DNA of 64,000 nucleotides from Bin87 sp034423595 (GCA_965207025.1 OZ242258.1:4340001-4404000); one strand, 5' to 3'. Positions 18,243 through 26,707 are shown, counted from the stretch's first letter. Notes: generated by a model not told the origin, from the letters alone. Numbers and translations: made by a program.

Positions 18243-19061
18243 CTAGACTGGGCCAGGAGTGGCCAAAGGACGGGTGGAAGCCAGGATCTCCGATACCACG
18301 CCGCTCTTTGTGAAGAATGCGACCTGCTCGGCAGTAAACTGTCCGCCGGCGCTTTGCCAGGTAGTGAGCAGGGTGTCCGTGCCAATACTCAACTGCGACG
18401 GTGGATCATGCACAACCGACTCCAGATTGAGCGCGCCGCAGAGATCGATGGCGGCCAGGATGGTGTCGTACATCACGGCCCGGTCGAAGTTGGTGCTGCC
18501 CATGGCCGCCAGGTTGAAGTTGGTATGAGATAGGTTTGCCTGGCATAAGTTGGCTTCCGAGAGTGTGGTTCGGTAAAAAGTCGCGTTGGAAAGGTTGGCC
18601 GATTTGAGGTCAGCCCAACTCAGGGTAGCCTCGGAGAAGTCGGTGTAGTAACAGTAGGTTTCCCGCAGGATAGCCCAGCTCAAGTTGGCGTTCCGTAGAT
18701 TGACCTGGTTCAGGTCGGCGCGTTGCAGGTTGGCTCCTCGGAGATCGGCCCGCGTGAGGTTGCTCTCGGCCAGTTGCGCTCCCTGAAGGCTGGCGCCGCG
18801 CAGGTCGGCATCCTGGAAGTTAGTCCCCATGAGGTTGCAGAAGTGGAGGTCCGCTCCCCGCAGGTCTGCTCCGCTGAAATCTGACCCGGAGAAATCCAAT
18901 TCCCCCAGGTTGGCCCACGGCAACTTGGCCTGCTGCAATTGAGAATTGTGGAAGGCCATCCCGGTGGCCTCTTTGGTAGCCCGCAATTCGTTCCAGGCCA
19001 CCACATCGGCGCGCAGCAGTCCCAAACGACGCCGGTGGGTGAGTTTACGCCAAAAGTCCAT
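18243..19061 (-). CDS. Pentapeptide repeat protein
   Basis: A 272-aa protein. After a basic N-terminus (MDFWRKLTHRRRLGLL), residues about 45-200 consist of successive A(D/N)LXX pentapeptides such as ADLRGADLHFCNL and ANLQRADLNQVNLRNANLSW, which fold as a right-handed quadrilateral beta-helix. A non-repeat C-terminal domain of about 60 residues follows. Some relatives protect DNA gyrase or act as scaffolds; no specific target can be inferred. ATG 19061 is preceded by AGGAG. Confidence 0.9.
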   Translation of the reverse strand: MDFWRKLTHRRRLGLLRADVVAWNELRATKEATGMAFHNSQLQQAKLPWANLGELDFSGSDFSGADLRGADLHFCNLMGTNFQDADLRGASLQGAQLAESNLTRADLRGANLQRADLNQVNLRNANLSWAILRETYCYYTDFSEATLSWADLKSANLSNATFYRTTLSEANLCQANLSHTNFNLAAMGSTNFDRAVMYDTILAAIDLCGALNLESVVHDPPSQLSIGTDTLLTTWQSAGGQFTAEQVAFFTKSGVVSEILASTRPLATPGPV

Positions 19062-19270
19062 GACCGCACTCCTGGACAGGGTTTCGTACAATCACGGTTA
19101 TTCTACACTTGTTCATTTGAAAGAGACCGCAAAGGAAGGAAAGCGGATTGGGCGAAATTCCGGCCAGCCGGCGCCAAAAACTAAACAGGGGCGACGCCAT
19201 ATCGCCCCTGTCTGGTCGTGTGAATTTACCGCCGTTGCCTCGATAGGCCGGCATACGCAAAGGATTGGGC

Positions 19271-19651
19271 TCAGTGTCCACCGCATCCGCCGCCGCAACC
19301 ACCGCCGCCACAGCCACATCCGCCGCCGCCGCAACCGCATCCACCACTGCCGCAACCACCACCCCCGGCGTACATGGGATTGTTGATTACGAATCCGACC
19401 CGGCCGCCGAATTCCTCCACGTAATCAATGGTAGCTTCTTCGAGGAAGGGAGCGCTGTCAGAGTCAAGGAGAAACTCCACGCCGTCCATCCTGAGCACGG
19501 TGTCATCGGGCTGGTGTTCCTTCTCCATGGTGAGCATGTACTGTAGGCCCGGCCCGGCGGGCATTGCCACTACGCGGAGGGCGGAATCGGCTTCGTTTTC
19601 GCCGTCCATGACTTCCTTCAGTTTTTCGATGGCCATAGGGGTGACGTTCAT
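19271..19651 (-). CDS. HesB/IscA-family Fe-S protein with Gly/Cys-rich tail
   Basis: A 126-aa protein. Residues 1-94 follow the A-type Fe-S carrier fold (NVTPMAIEKLKEVMDG ... VEFLLDSDSAPFLEEATIDY ... GGRVGFVINNP). The first conserved Cys of IscA/ErpA is absent: the position reads MPAGPGLQY. The usual C-terminal CGCG is instead part of a 32-residue Gly/Cys tail with seven Cys (100, 105, 107, 112, 114, 119, 123) ending in His. Such a tail could bind metal or clusters; this is inference. ATG 19651 has an AGGAG nearby. It is a single-gene unit. Confidence 0.85.
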   Translation of the reverse strand: MNVTPMAIEKLKEVMDGENEADSALRVVAMPAGPGLQYMLTMEKEHQPDDTVLRMDGVEFLLDSDSAPFLEEATIDYVEEFGGRVGFVINNPMYAGGGGCGSGGCGCGGGGCGCGGGGCGGGCGGH

Positions 19652-19776
19652 CGTACTCGCTCCTGGTGAAGTTTCTTGCCGGGATCTGATCTCCCGGTTC
19701 CTGAATCCGCAGTAGGCAAAGCGTACCATGCGCAGAGTAAACCGTCAAACGAACCTGCGCTCTCAAATGGTCATCG

Positions 19777-20109
19777 CTACGGGGCCGGGGAGGGAAGGTC
19801 CCAGCGGAGTAGTGGGAGGTAGCGGTCGTTTCCAGCCCAGGGCAGGAGACTGAGCACCATGGTGTTGGGAACGGGGACGTCGCCTTTCCGTCGGGTGTCG
19901 TCGAGGTAGCGGTGGAGGCGGGCGAAGGTGGGGAGGCGAAAGCCGGCTTTGACGACGCGCTGGATGACGTAGGACGGTTCCGGGGGATCGGATGGAGTCC
20001 AGTCGTCGGCGACGGCGTTGGCGATGCGGCGAAGCTTGATGATGGCGAGTTCGGGAGCGAGTTTGCGTTTGAGGGCGTCGATGCGGCGGCGGAGTTGGGA
20101 GATGGTCAT
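19777..20109 (-). CDS. Hypothetical protein, 110 aa
   Basis: A small basic protein that I cannot assign. It starts MTISQLRRRIDALKRKLAPE, a likely helix, and ends in a Trp- and Pro-containing segment. An AGAGG lies before the ATG. Similar short proteins with an N-terminal RRRIDALKRK helix occur in Chloroflexota genomes in my recollection; no function is known to me. Confidence 0.6.
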   Translation of the reverse strand: MTISQLRRRIDALKRKLAPELAIIKLRRIANAVADDWTPSDPPEPSYVIQRVVKAGFRLPTFARLHRYLDDTRRKGDVPVPNTMVLSLLPWAGNDRYLPLLRWDLPSPAP

Positions 20110-20597
20110 GGGAATACCTCTGACGGGGGAGTTATTTACACGGATGAAGGGGATGAACAGGATGGACGGGATAGGTTATATGGGTGGGATGGCGGCGCCC
20201 CGTATCAAGTACGGGGTGACCCCGTGTCAGGCACGGGGCAGGCTGTTATTTTGTGGGAAACCCGCTCATTTCCGTTCATTTCCTATCATTTGAGTAGGGG
20301 AGGGGCAGGTTCATGGAGGTGAATGGTGGTGGATTGAACGGGTTTTTGGGGCGATTTTGGGGCAGGTGAGAGGATTTGAGGGGACGGTGTTTGGGCTTTG
20401 GGCAGTCAGGTCAGGTTGGTTTACTTAAATGGTACAGACGGGTGGTGGGCAAGGACAAGGGAGCAGTGTCAGTAGTTTGTGATCCGCCAGAGGGGGAAGG
20501 AGTTGCAGGATTGGATTGGCCACTGGCGGCTGCGCCGCGGGGAATGTGGATTCTGGCGACTCCCGCCGTCGCAAACTGGGTACTCGTGAGACCTGCG
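20110..20597. other. Gene-free stretch with dispersed repeats
   Basis: No credible gene is seen in these 488 bases. They contain a GGATGAAGGGGATGAACAGG repeat near 20144-20166, a double palindrome at 20197-20244, and a G/T-rich stretch near 20340-20400. Open frames here are shadows or chance. Confidence 0.7.
20197..20244. repeat. Palindromic repeat, CCCCGTATC/GTACGGGG family (double copy)
   Basis: Two adjoining copies of a short hairpin element (CCCCGTATCAAGTACGGGG, then a CCCCGTGTC...GCACGGGG variant followed by CAGGCT). The same family occurs at 55141, 55935, 56335 and 60475 inside the conjugative element, three of those copies being in coding sequence. Confidence 0.8.
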
Positions 20598-21461
20598 CTA
20601 AGCCATGGGCCAGCGCGAACGCCGGCGCTGGCGGGAGTACATAACGTGGCAGGTGCTCAACTCCATCCGGCCGGCGGTGGCGCGCCTGTCCTGATACGCT
20701 TCCATGAAGTTGGAGGTCAGGATGCCGGCGGGCAGCGCGAACAGGCCAATGCCCAGCAGGGCGATGAAACCTGCGATGACCCGTCCAGCCACCGTTCCCG
20801 GCACTACCTCCAGGGACGGCAGCGTGGTGAGGATCACCACCGAAGCCCACAGCGACTCCCAAATGCTGCCGAACTGCTCGTGGTTGCCGCCGGGCAGGTT
20901 GGTTTCGGCGGCGTGCATGAGGTAGCCGGCGGCCAGCCAGAACACGCCCAATGTCACCAGCACGCTGATCAACTGGGTCGCCGAGCGAAGCATGACCCTT
21001 CCCATCAGGCGCATGGCGGGAAAACGACGACCGGTCATTATCAGCCGGGATATGAGGCGGAATATGGGCAGGATCTCAACCTCGCCGAATATGATCATGA
21101 CGGCCAGAGTGGGCCAGATGGCGATGAAGTCGATGATGGCTGCCGCGTTGGTGGTGGCGTACTTCAGCCGGGCTCTCCAACCGCCCCGGCTGTAATCCCG
21201 GTGCCAGACGATGCACCAGAGGCGGACCAGGTATTCCACGGCGAATACGCTGATGAAGACGAACTCCAGCTTGGTGTTGCCGACGGCCAGGTTGACCGCG
21301 CTGATCAGAACCAGCCCGAAAATGGTGAAGTCCACCACTCGGGCCGGGCCGCCGTTGTCGGCTTCCAGCACGTGAAACACGGCGTGCTGGAGGCGCACGT
21401 AGGCATTCCTCTCCGGCAGCCGGCACTTCAGCAGGCTGAAATTGTCCGAAATTGCCGCCAT
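20598..21461 (-). CDS. Voltage-gated-type ion channel with non-canonical selectivity filter
   Basis: A 287-aa integral membrane protein with six predicted segments. S4 is basic (IFRLISRLIMTGRRFPAMRL), and the S5-pore-S6 layout matches bacterial potassium channels. Where these have TTVGYGDVVP, this protein has TTLPSLEVVP (residues 212-221) with no change in length, so the VGYGD filter is replaced by LPSLE. The pore helix (SLWASVVIL) and the S6 hinge (GFIALLGIGLFALPAGIL) are conserved. Ion selectivity is therefore unknown, and potassium conduction is doubtful. It ends in a basic tail. Confidence 0.85.
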   Translation of the reverse strand: MAAISDNFSLLKCRLPERNAYVRLQHAVFHVLEADNGGPARVVDFTIFGLVLISAVNLAVGNTKLEFVFISVFAVEYLVRLWCIVWHRDYSRGGWRARLKYATTNAAAIIDFIAIWPTLAVMIIFGEVEILPIFRLISRLIMTGRRFPAMRLMGRVMLRSATQLISVLVTLGVFWLAAGYLMHAAETNLPGGNHEQFGSIWESLWASVVILTTLPSLEVVPGTVAGRVIAGFIALLGIGLFALPAGILTSNFMEAYQDRRATAGRMELSTCHVMYSRQRRRSRWPMA

Positions 21462-21482
21462 GGCCTGTTTGGTGACTTCAGC

Positions 21483-21569
21483 CTGTCATTGCGAGGAGCG
21501 CAGCGACGCGGCAATCCCGAAACCGTGCGGATACCTGACGAGATTGCCGCGCTGCGCCCGCAATGACAG
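21483..21569. repeat. 87-bp hairpin repeat (CATTGCGAGGAGCG type)
   Basis: The ends are inverted copies: CTGTCATTGCGAGGAGCGCA on the left and GCGCCCGCAATGACAG on the right, each including a GCGGCAATC or GATTGCCGC block. This is a MITE-like dispersed element. A single arm of the same family is at 24521-24552. Confidence 0.8.
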
Positions 21570-21574
21570 TATCC

Positions 21575-22321
21575 CTACATGGCGGTGCGGCCACCGTCGA
21601 TGACGAGCTCGCTGCCGGTCATGAAGGACGCCTCGTCGGAGGCAAGGAAGAGGACGCCGTAGGCAATGTCCTCGGGTTGCCCCAGCCGGCCGATGGGGGT
21701 GCGGTTGAGACGATCCTCACGGCCTCCGGCGGCCAGCAGGTCGGCGGTCATGTCGGTTTCAATGGTGCCGGGATGGACGCTGTTGCAGCGGATGCCGTCG
21801 GCGGCGTGCTGAATGGCGGTTGACTTGGTGAACAGACGCACCGCGCCTTTCGAGGCGGTGTAGGCGGAGGAGATGTGGTTGCCAACGAGACCGGCGACGC
21901 TTGAAATGTTGACGATAGACCCGCCGCCGTTGCGTCGCATTTCGGGGATGGCGGCCTTGGTGCCCAGGAACACGCCCTTGGCGTTGACGCTCATGGTAAC
22001 GTCCCAGTTTTCGTTAGTGGTGTTCTCGACGGTTTCGGGCATATAGACGCCGGCGTTGTTGACCAGGATGTCCAGCTTGCCGAACCGCTCGACGGCGGCA
22101 GCGACCCCGTCCTTCCAGGATTGCTCGTCGGTTACGTCCAGATGGACGTAGAGGCATTCGCCGCCGAGTTCGTTGATTTCCGCCTCGACCTGTCGGCCCA
22201 AGTCGTCGCGCAGGTCGCCGATGACGACCTTGCAGCCCTCACGGGAGAACATCCTGGCCTCAGTCGCGCCCATGCCGCGAGCGCCGCCGCTGATGAATGC
22301 CACTTTATTTTCCAGACGCAT
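21575..22321 (-). CDS. SDR family oxidoreductase (paralog 1)
   Basis: A 248-aa classical short-chain dehydrogenase. Cofactor motif SGGARGMGATEAR (TGxxxGxG type), NNAG motif LDILVNNAG, catalytic Ser in NISSVAGLVG and YTASK (YxxxK). ATG 22321 is chosen because GAGGTG lies upstream and the encoded MRLENKVAFISG fits family starts. Close paralogs are at 24560-25312 and 33882-34658. Probably cytosolic and NAD(H)-linked; substrate unknown. Confidence 0.92.
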   Translation of the reverse strand: MRLENKVAFISGGARGMGATEARMFSREGCKVVIGDLRDDLGRQVEAEINELGGECLYVHLDVTDEQSWKDGVAAAVERFGKLDILVNNAGVYMPETVENTTNENWDVTMSVNAKGVFLGTKAAIPEMRRNGGGSIVNISSVAGLVGNHISSAYTASKGAVRLFTKSTAIQHAADGIRCNSVHPGTIETDMTADLLAAGGREDRLNRTPIGRLGQPEDIAYGVLFLASDEASFMTGSELVIDGGRTAM

Positions 22322-22338
22322 ATTGTAAGCACCTCGTT

Positions 22339-23064
22339 TTATAGTTGTTGCAGCCGGCTCAATTCGGCCCGCAGCCGGGCGATTTCGGCTTCGGCGGCAT
22401 GGCGCGCGTCGGCTTCGAAACGGAGCGCATCCTCGGTTTCCTGATGGGTGCGTAGCCATTCGCCGGCCACGGGGTCATAGAGCCGCAATTGCTGGCCAGG
22501 CGACACGCAGAAGTCCAGATCCAGCACGGCGCTGTGGGCGCGCAGGTTGCCGTCGTCGTCGGTGGTCAGCGGCCGCTCCCGGTACTCCGCGCCGTCCAGT
22601 GTTTCCATCACCAGCGGGGGCGAAAAATGGTCTCCGGTGGGATCGAAGCGCACATACTCGGTAACGCCCATGTCGGCGTAGATGCGCCGCTTTTCGGTGG
22701 CGTCCCGACGCCAGGTGGATGGGGAAGCGATCTCCATGACGAAATCTGGGGCCCGACCCTCGCGCCACACCAGCCATGAGTCTCTTGGATGGTTGCCGGC
22801 GGCGCCAAAGACGACATAAACATCGGGCGCGACACTGATATCGTTGCGGTTCATGCGGTAGTAGATCAGCATATCTCCGGCGACATACACATCGTCGCGA
22901 CCCTGATACCTGACCCCCAGAGTGGAGACGGTATCGGTGAGGGCGGTGTACTGCCAATCGTTTTCGGCCATGCGTTCACCGTCGGAGGATGGGTATTTGA
23001 TGGTAAGGTCATCAACCTCATCCCCGTCATAGTGAATCCGCGGCCTGGCAGTTTTGCTGACCAT
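22339..23064 (-). CDS. Uma2 family protein (PD-(D/E)XK-like, DUF820), copy A
   Basis: A 241-aa Uma2-type protein, a family with a restriction-endonuclease-like fold that is expanded in Cyanobacteria and Chloroflexota but poorly characterised. The core motifs are VYVAGDMLIYY, ISVAPDVYVVFG, and APDFVMEIASPSTWRRDATEK, where the acidic pair and Lys form the putative active site. The C-terminus is a coiled coil (ARHAAEAEIARLRAELSRLQ). Its first 35 codons are nearly identical in DNA to those of the next gene upstream. Confidence 0.88.
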   Translation of the reverse strand: MVSKTARPRIHYDGDEVDDLTIKYPSSDGERMAENDWQYTALTDTVSTLGVRYQGRDDVYVAGDMLIYYRMNRNDISVAPDVYVVFGAAGNHPRDSWLVWREGRAPDFVMEIASPSTWRRDATEKRRIYADMGVTEYVRFDPTGDHFSPPLVMETLDGAEYRERPLTTDDDGNLRAHSAVLDLDFCVSPGQQLRLYDPVAGEWLRTHQETEDALRFEADARHAAEAEIARLRAELSRLQQL

Positions 23065-23075
23065 AGGCTTGCTCC
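22962..23075 (-). repeat. 114-bp near-identical repeat, copy at Uma2 gene A
   Basis: This 114-base stretch covers the start and first codons of the Uma2 gene at 22339 and matches 23750-23863 at 113 positions; the single difference turns a Tyr-Asp codon context into Tyr-His. The rest of the two genes is much more diverged. Confidence 0.9.
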
Positions 23076-23105
23076 CAATGCTCCGCCAAGTGTAGCGCAG
23101 CGACG

Positions 23106-23852
23106 TCATTGTTGTTGCAGGCGTTGTAGTTCGGCCTGGAGTCGGGAGATTTCGGCTTCGGCGGCTCGGCGGGCATCTTCGCTGGCTTGCAGCGCAGACT
23201 CGGCAGCCTGCCGGCCCGTTTCGCTTTCCCAGTGAGTGGGCAGCCACCGGCTCGTCGCCGGATCAAATAGCCGCAGGTCCAGCCCCGGCAGCACGCAGAT
23301 GTCCAACTCGAAGATCGCGCTGTGCCCACGCCAGATGCCAGCCTCGTCTTCCACAACCGTCAGCTGCTGATACTCGGCTCCCACCAGATGCTCGCCGACC
23401 AGCGGCGGCGTAAAGAACCGCCCCGTAGGATCAAATCGCCAGTATTCGGTCACGCCGATCCGGGCGTAGGTGTCCCGTTTCACGCCAAGGTCCCGCCGCC
23501 AAGTGCCTTCCGATACAATCTCCAGCACGAAGTCGGGAGCCTTGCCTTCCCGCCACACGAGCCACGAATCCCGGGGATGGTTGCCCGACGCGCCGAATAC
23601 CGCGTACACATCCGGCGCAATGCTGAGGTCGGTGCGGTTCATCTGATAATAGATCAACATATCGCCGGCCACGTACACGTCGGGCCGGTCGTGATAGCGA
23701 ACGCGGAGGGCGGATACGGTGTTGATCAGGGGGGTGTACTGAAAGTCGGTTTCGGCCATGCGTTCACCGTCGGAGGATGGGTATTTGATGGTAAGGTCAT
23801 CAACCTCATCCCCGTGATAGTGAATCCGCGGCCTGGCAGTTTTGCTGACCAT
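23106..23852 (-). CDS. Uma2 family protein (PD-(D/E)XK-like, DUF820), copy B
   Basis: A 248-aa tandem paralog of the gene at 22339. It carries the same order of motifs: VYVAGDMLIYYQMN, LSIAPDVYAVFG, APDFVLEIVSEGTWRRDLGVK, and a C-terminal coiled coil (ARRAAEAEISRLQAELQRLQ). Start ATG 23852 corresponds to the start of copy A. The two genes lie 41 bases apart in the same orientation. Function in the family is unproven; a DNA-directed nuclease role is assumed from fold. Confidence 0.88.
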   Translation of the reverse strand: MVSKTARPRIHYHGDEVDDLTIKYPSSDGERMAETDFQYTPLINTVSALRVRYHDRPDVYVAGDMLIYYQMNRTDLSIAPDVYAVFGASGNHPRDSWLVWREGKAPDFVLEIVSEGTWRRDLGVKRDTYARIGVTEYWRFDPTGRFFTPPLVGEHLVGAEYQQLTVVEDEAGIWRGHSAIFELDICVLPGLDLRLFDPATSRWLPTHWESETGRQAAESALQASEDARRAAEAEISRLQAELQRLQQQ

Positions 23853-23863
23853 AGGCTTGCTCC
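23750..23863 (-). repeat. 114-bp near-identical repeat, copy at Uma2 gene B
   Basis: Second copy of the repeat described at 22962-23075, spanning the start of Uma2 gene B. Confidence 0.9.
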
Positions 23864-23923
23864 GTGGTTCCCGGCGGCATTTGCCCGAACAACGGGCCGT
23901 CCCTGTGCCGGATAGCATGGATA

Positions 23924-24541
23924 TTATAAGCGACGTTTGGGCCGTGCGCCCAAGATGACGGCGCCGGCCAATAGCCCCAGGGCGGCAAAGTCCGTCCGGC
24001 TGCGGCCGGGGCGGGTGGGCGCGTTGCAACCGGTGCCACCGGACGTTGGCGTCTCTGAGAGTTTGTCATCCGGCGCGCCGGACGATTCAGGGTATTGTCC
24101 AAGTCCCAGCGCGGCGAAATCCCGCGCGGCCAGCCACGCGGGAGCGGTTCGCGTACAGAGACCTGTATGACCGTCGTAGGCGTACACGATGTACCTGCGG
24201 CCTTCCTTAAATCCGAAACCACACGACGCTTCGTAACGCTCGGTTTGGACGCTCAGGTTCTGTCGTATCGGCCCCTTCCACACTCTGATAACATCGAACT
24301 CCACTGTCATCGGGTCGGCTGACGATATGACCCACTCGCCGTTCCTGAGACGAGGGCCGGGTGTTTGTGTCGCAACGACTTTTCCGAAGAACACTGCATC
24401 GACTTCTGCCATCGCCTCCCGGGGCGAGCCGGAGGAAGCGCATAAGCAGGCGTGGGCAGGTCGTGGCAGCGCGAATATGGTCAGCAGGCACAAGAAGATG
24501 CCGGCCGCGATGCCTGCGCCGACGAGATTGCCGCGTTTCAC
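23924..24541 (-). CDS. Secreted TIMP/netrin-like protein with C-terminal membrane anchor
   Basis: About 205 aa. A signal peptide (AGIAAGIFLCLLTIFALPRPAHA) is followed directly by CLCASSGSPREAMAEVDAVF, the Cys-x-Cys start typical of bacterial proteins related to TIMP/netrin domains. A second pair of Cys lies in the domain (SCGFGF; GLCTRT). The C-terminus ends in a short hydrophobic segment and RPKRRL, like a sorting or anchoring tail. GTG 24541 and TTG 24547 are both possible starts; both lie inside a dispersed repeat. Function of bacterial members is unknown. Confidence 0.7.
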   Translation of the reverse strand: MKRGNLVGAGIAAGIFLCLLTIFALPRPAHACLCASSGSPREAMAEVDAVFFGKVVATQTPGPRLRNGEWVISSADPMTVEFDVIRVWKGPIRQNLSVQTERYEASCGFGFKEGRRYIVYAYDGHTGLCTRTAPAWLAARDFAALGLGQYPESSGAPDDKLSETPTSGGTGCNAPTRPGRSRTDFAALGLLAGAVILGARPKRRL

Positions 24542-24552
24542 TCGCAATGACG
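24521..24552. repeat. Single arm of the CATTGCGAG repeat family
   Basis: The sequence GACGAGATTGCCGCG followed by TTTCACTCGCAATGACG matches the right arm of the element at 21483-21569. It overlaps the 5' end of the secreted-protein gene, so it supplies that gene's start codon and first residues. Confidence 0.75.
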
Positions 24553-24559
24553 TACCCCG

Positions 24560-25312
24560 CTACTGCGCGAACAACCCGCCGTCGATGACCAATTCGCTGC
24601 CGGTCATGAAGGATGATTCGTCGGAGGCGAGGAACAGCACTCCCCAGGCTACGTCCTCGGCCTGGCCGACGCGCCCGATGGGGGTGCGGTCCAGCGACGC
24701 CTGGCGGGCCGCGTCGTCGCGCAGCAGCGTGGGGGTGGTCATGGGCGTTTCGATGATGCCGGGGTGGACGGAGTTGCAGCGAATGCCCTCGGCGGCGTAC
24801 TGGATGGCGGTGGATTTGGTGAACAGCCGCACCGCTCCCTTGGTCGCGCCGTAGGCCGGCGCACGCCAGCTGCCGATGAGTCCGGCCACGCTGGAGATGT
24901 TGATGATGGAGCCGCCGCCGGCCTTGCGCATTTCGGGGATGGCCGCCTTGGTGCCCAGGAACACGCCCTTGGCGTTGATGTCGAAGATGTTGTCCCAAAG
25001 CTCTTCGGTAGTGTCCTCGATGCCCACCTGCCGGTAGATGCCCGCGTTGTTCACCAGGATGTCCAGCTTGCCGAATTGCTGTACAGCGGTGTTGACGGCG
25101 CCGTTCCAGTCTTCCTCGCTGGTGACGTCCAGGCGCACGAATACGCACTCGCCGCCGGTCTCGTTGATTTCGGCCTCCAGCTGCCGGCCCTCGTCTTCAA
25201 GAACGTCGGCGATGACGACCTTGCAGCCCTCGCGGGCAAACAGGCGGGCTTCGGCGGCGCCCTGACCCCGGGAGCCGCCGCTGATCAGAGCGACCTTGTT
25301 TTCCAAACGCAT
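24560..25312 (-). CDS. SDR family oxidoreductase (paralog 2)
   Basis: A 250-aa classical SDR closely related to the gene at 21575. It has SGGSRGQGAAEAR, LDILVNNAG, catalytic NISSVAGLIG Ser and YGATK. The C-terminal SSFMTGSELVIDGG is shared with the paralogs. Start ATG 25312 is preceded by GAGGTG, as in paralog 1. Substrate unknown. Confidence 0.92.
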   Translation of the reverse strand: MRLENKVALISGGSRGQGAAEARLFAREGCKVVIADVLEDEGRQLEAEINETGGECVFVRLDVTSEEDWNGAVNTAVQQFGKLDILVNNAGIYRQVGIEDTTEELWDNIFDINAKGVFLGTKAAIPEMRKAGGGSIINISSVAGLIGSWRAPAYGATKGAVRLFTKSTAIQYAAEGIRCNSVHPGIIETPMTTPTLLRDDAARQASLDRTPIGRVGQAEDVAWGVLFLASDESSFMTGSELVIDGGLFAQ

Positions 25313-25521
25313 AGCAACACCTCGGATGTGGATGGCCACCGGCATCGGGGCCTGGTACGGAACGGGTTGGCACGAGTCGGTACGATTGTAGCCGGGCGCT
25401 GTTGGCAGTCAAGCACAAGATACTCTGTGCATCATCCGGCGATGGGCTATACTAACTGCCCGACATTATTGAAGGACCCCAAAACATCGAGACGCAAGCG
25501 GCGCGAGTACAGCAGAGGGAG

Positions 25522-26700
25522 GTGAACAAAGCGTGGTTCATGGCCGTGCTGGGGCTCACCGTTTTTGCAACAATCAGCGCGATCCTGATTGTTCCGCCGC
25601 TGCTGGTGGAAATCGCGACCGACCTGGACATATCGGTGGCGGTGGCGGGCCAGTTGGCTACCGCTACCTTTGCCTCCTGGGCGGTCATGGGTGTATCCGG
25701 AGGCCCACTGTCGGATTCGTTCGGACGCCGGCCCGTGGCTTTGGTTTGTCTGGCGGCCCTTTCGCTGTCGATCTTGGGCGCGGCCTTCGCGCCGAATCTG
25801 GAAACGCTGCTGGCGCTTAGGGTGCTGACGGGCCTCAGCGGGGGAGCGCTGCCGCCCAACATCGTCGGCGCGGTGGCCGACGTTATATCTCCGGCCCGGC
25901 GAGCCCAGGCGGTGGGCGCCCTGCTGGCCATTCAGGGGTTGGCTTCGGCAATCAGCGTGCCACTGGTGGCGGTGCTGGCCGACCTTGGCGGGTGGCGGTT
26001 GCCATTCATGGTGTACGGCGGCGTGCTGGTGGCGGCGCTATTGGCCAACTGGATTTGGCTCCCGAAAGGGCAGGGCGAGCGGGTTCGCAGCTGGGCTTTC
26101 TTTTCCAGATACCGGTCGCTGGTATCCATGCGGTTTTTCCGCGTGGCCGTGGTCGTCAACATCACGCAGCGAATCGCTTTCTGGGGAACCATCAGCTACT
26201 TCGCCGCTTACCTGATAAAAACGTTCGATTTGAGCGTCGGCTTTGTGGCATTGCCATTGGCGGTATCTGCCCTGGGGCAGGCGGTCGGCAGTTACGGCGC
26301 CGGATTCGTGGCGAACCGGAGGTATCGGGCATACTTCATCGCGGCCACCACGGCGGCGGGCGGAGTGTGCGGGTTCGTATTTTTCACCGCGGACCTGGGC
26401 CTGTGGGCCTCGGTGGCCGTGGCGACGGTCGGCACGGGCCTGCTCAGCACGACATTCCCGATCCTGGTGGCCGCCAGCACCGAGTATTCCGGCGAGTCGA
26501 AGGCCACGGGCGTGGGACTGATGGGTTTCAGCAACCAGTCCGGCGGCGCGTTGGGCGCCGGCATCGCGGGAGCCCTGCTGGCGAGCGCCGGGTACGTGGG
26601 GGTAGGCTATATGTGCCTCGGCGCAACCATCATCAGCACCCTGCTGACGGGCTTCTTCGGCCGTCAGTTCGGCGAAACTGCGGGTCAAAGCAAGGGGTAG
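25522..26700 (+). CDS. MFS transporter
   Basis: A 392-aa major facilitator with 12 predicted membrane segments. The A-like motif GGPLSDSFGRRPVALV between TM2 and TM3 and the LTGLSGGALPPNIVGAVAD segment are typical of drug-efflux type MFS proteins. Start is GTG 25522, although the GAGGGAGG stretch is unusually close; ATG 25540 is the alternative. A thioredoxin-like lipoprotein gene follows 7 bases downstream, so the two are probably cotranscribed. Confidence 0.9.
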   Translation: MNKAWFMAVLGLTVFATISAILIVPPLLVEIATDLDISVAVAGQLATATFASWAVMGVSGGPLSDSFGRRPVALVCLAALSLSILGAAFAPNLETLLALRVLTGLSGGALPPNIVGAVADVISPARRAQAVGALLAIQGLASAISVPLVAVLADLGGWRLPFMVYGGVLVAALLANWIWLPKGQGERVRSWAFFSRYRSLVSMRFFRVAVVVNITQRIAFWGTISYFAAYLIKTFDLSVGFVALPLAVSALGQAVGSYGAGFVANRRYRAYFIAATTAAGGVCGFVFFTADLGLWASVAVATVGTGLLSTTFPILVAASTEYSGESKATGVGLMGFSNQSGGALGAGIAGALLASAGYVGVGYMCLGATIISTLLTGFFGRQFGETAGQSKG

Positions 26701-26707
26701 ATAAGCC

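Noticed and set aside
19265..19380. Low-complexity CCGCCGCAACC tract as a microsatellite or non-coding repeat
   Set aside because: On the minus strand it is the in-frame Gly/Cys tail of the IscA-like protein, directly continuous with its conserved domain.
23106..24029. Longer start for Uma2 gene B upstream of 23852
   Set aside because: The extra residues are Arg/Pro-rich shadow sequence, and the paralog at 22339 begins at the equivalent codon.
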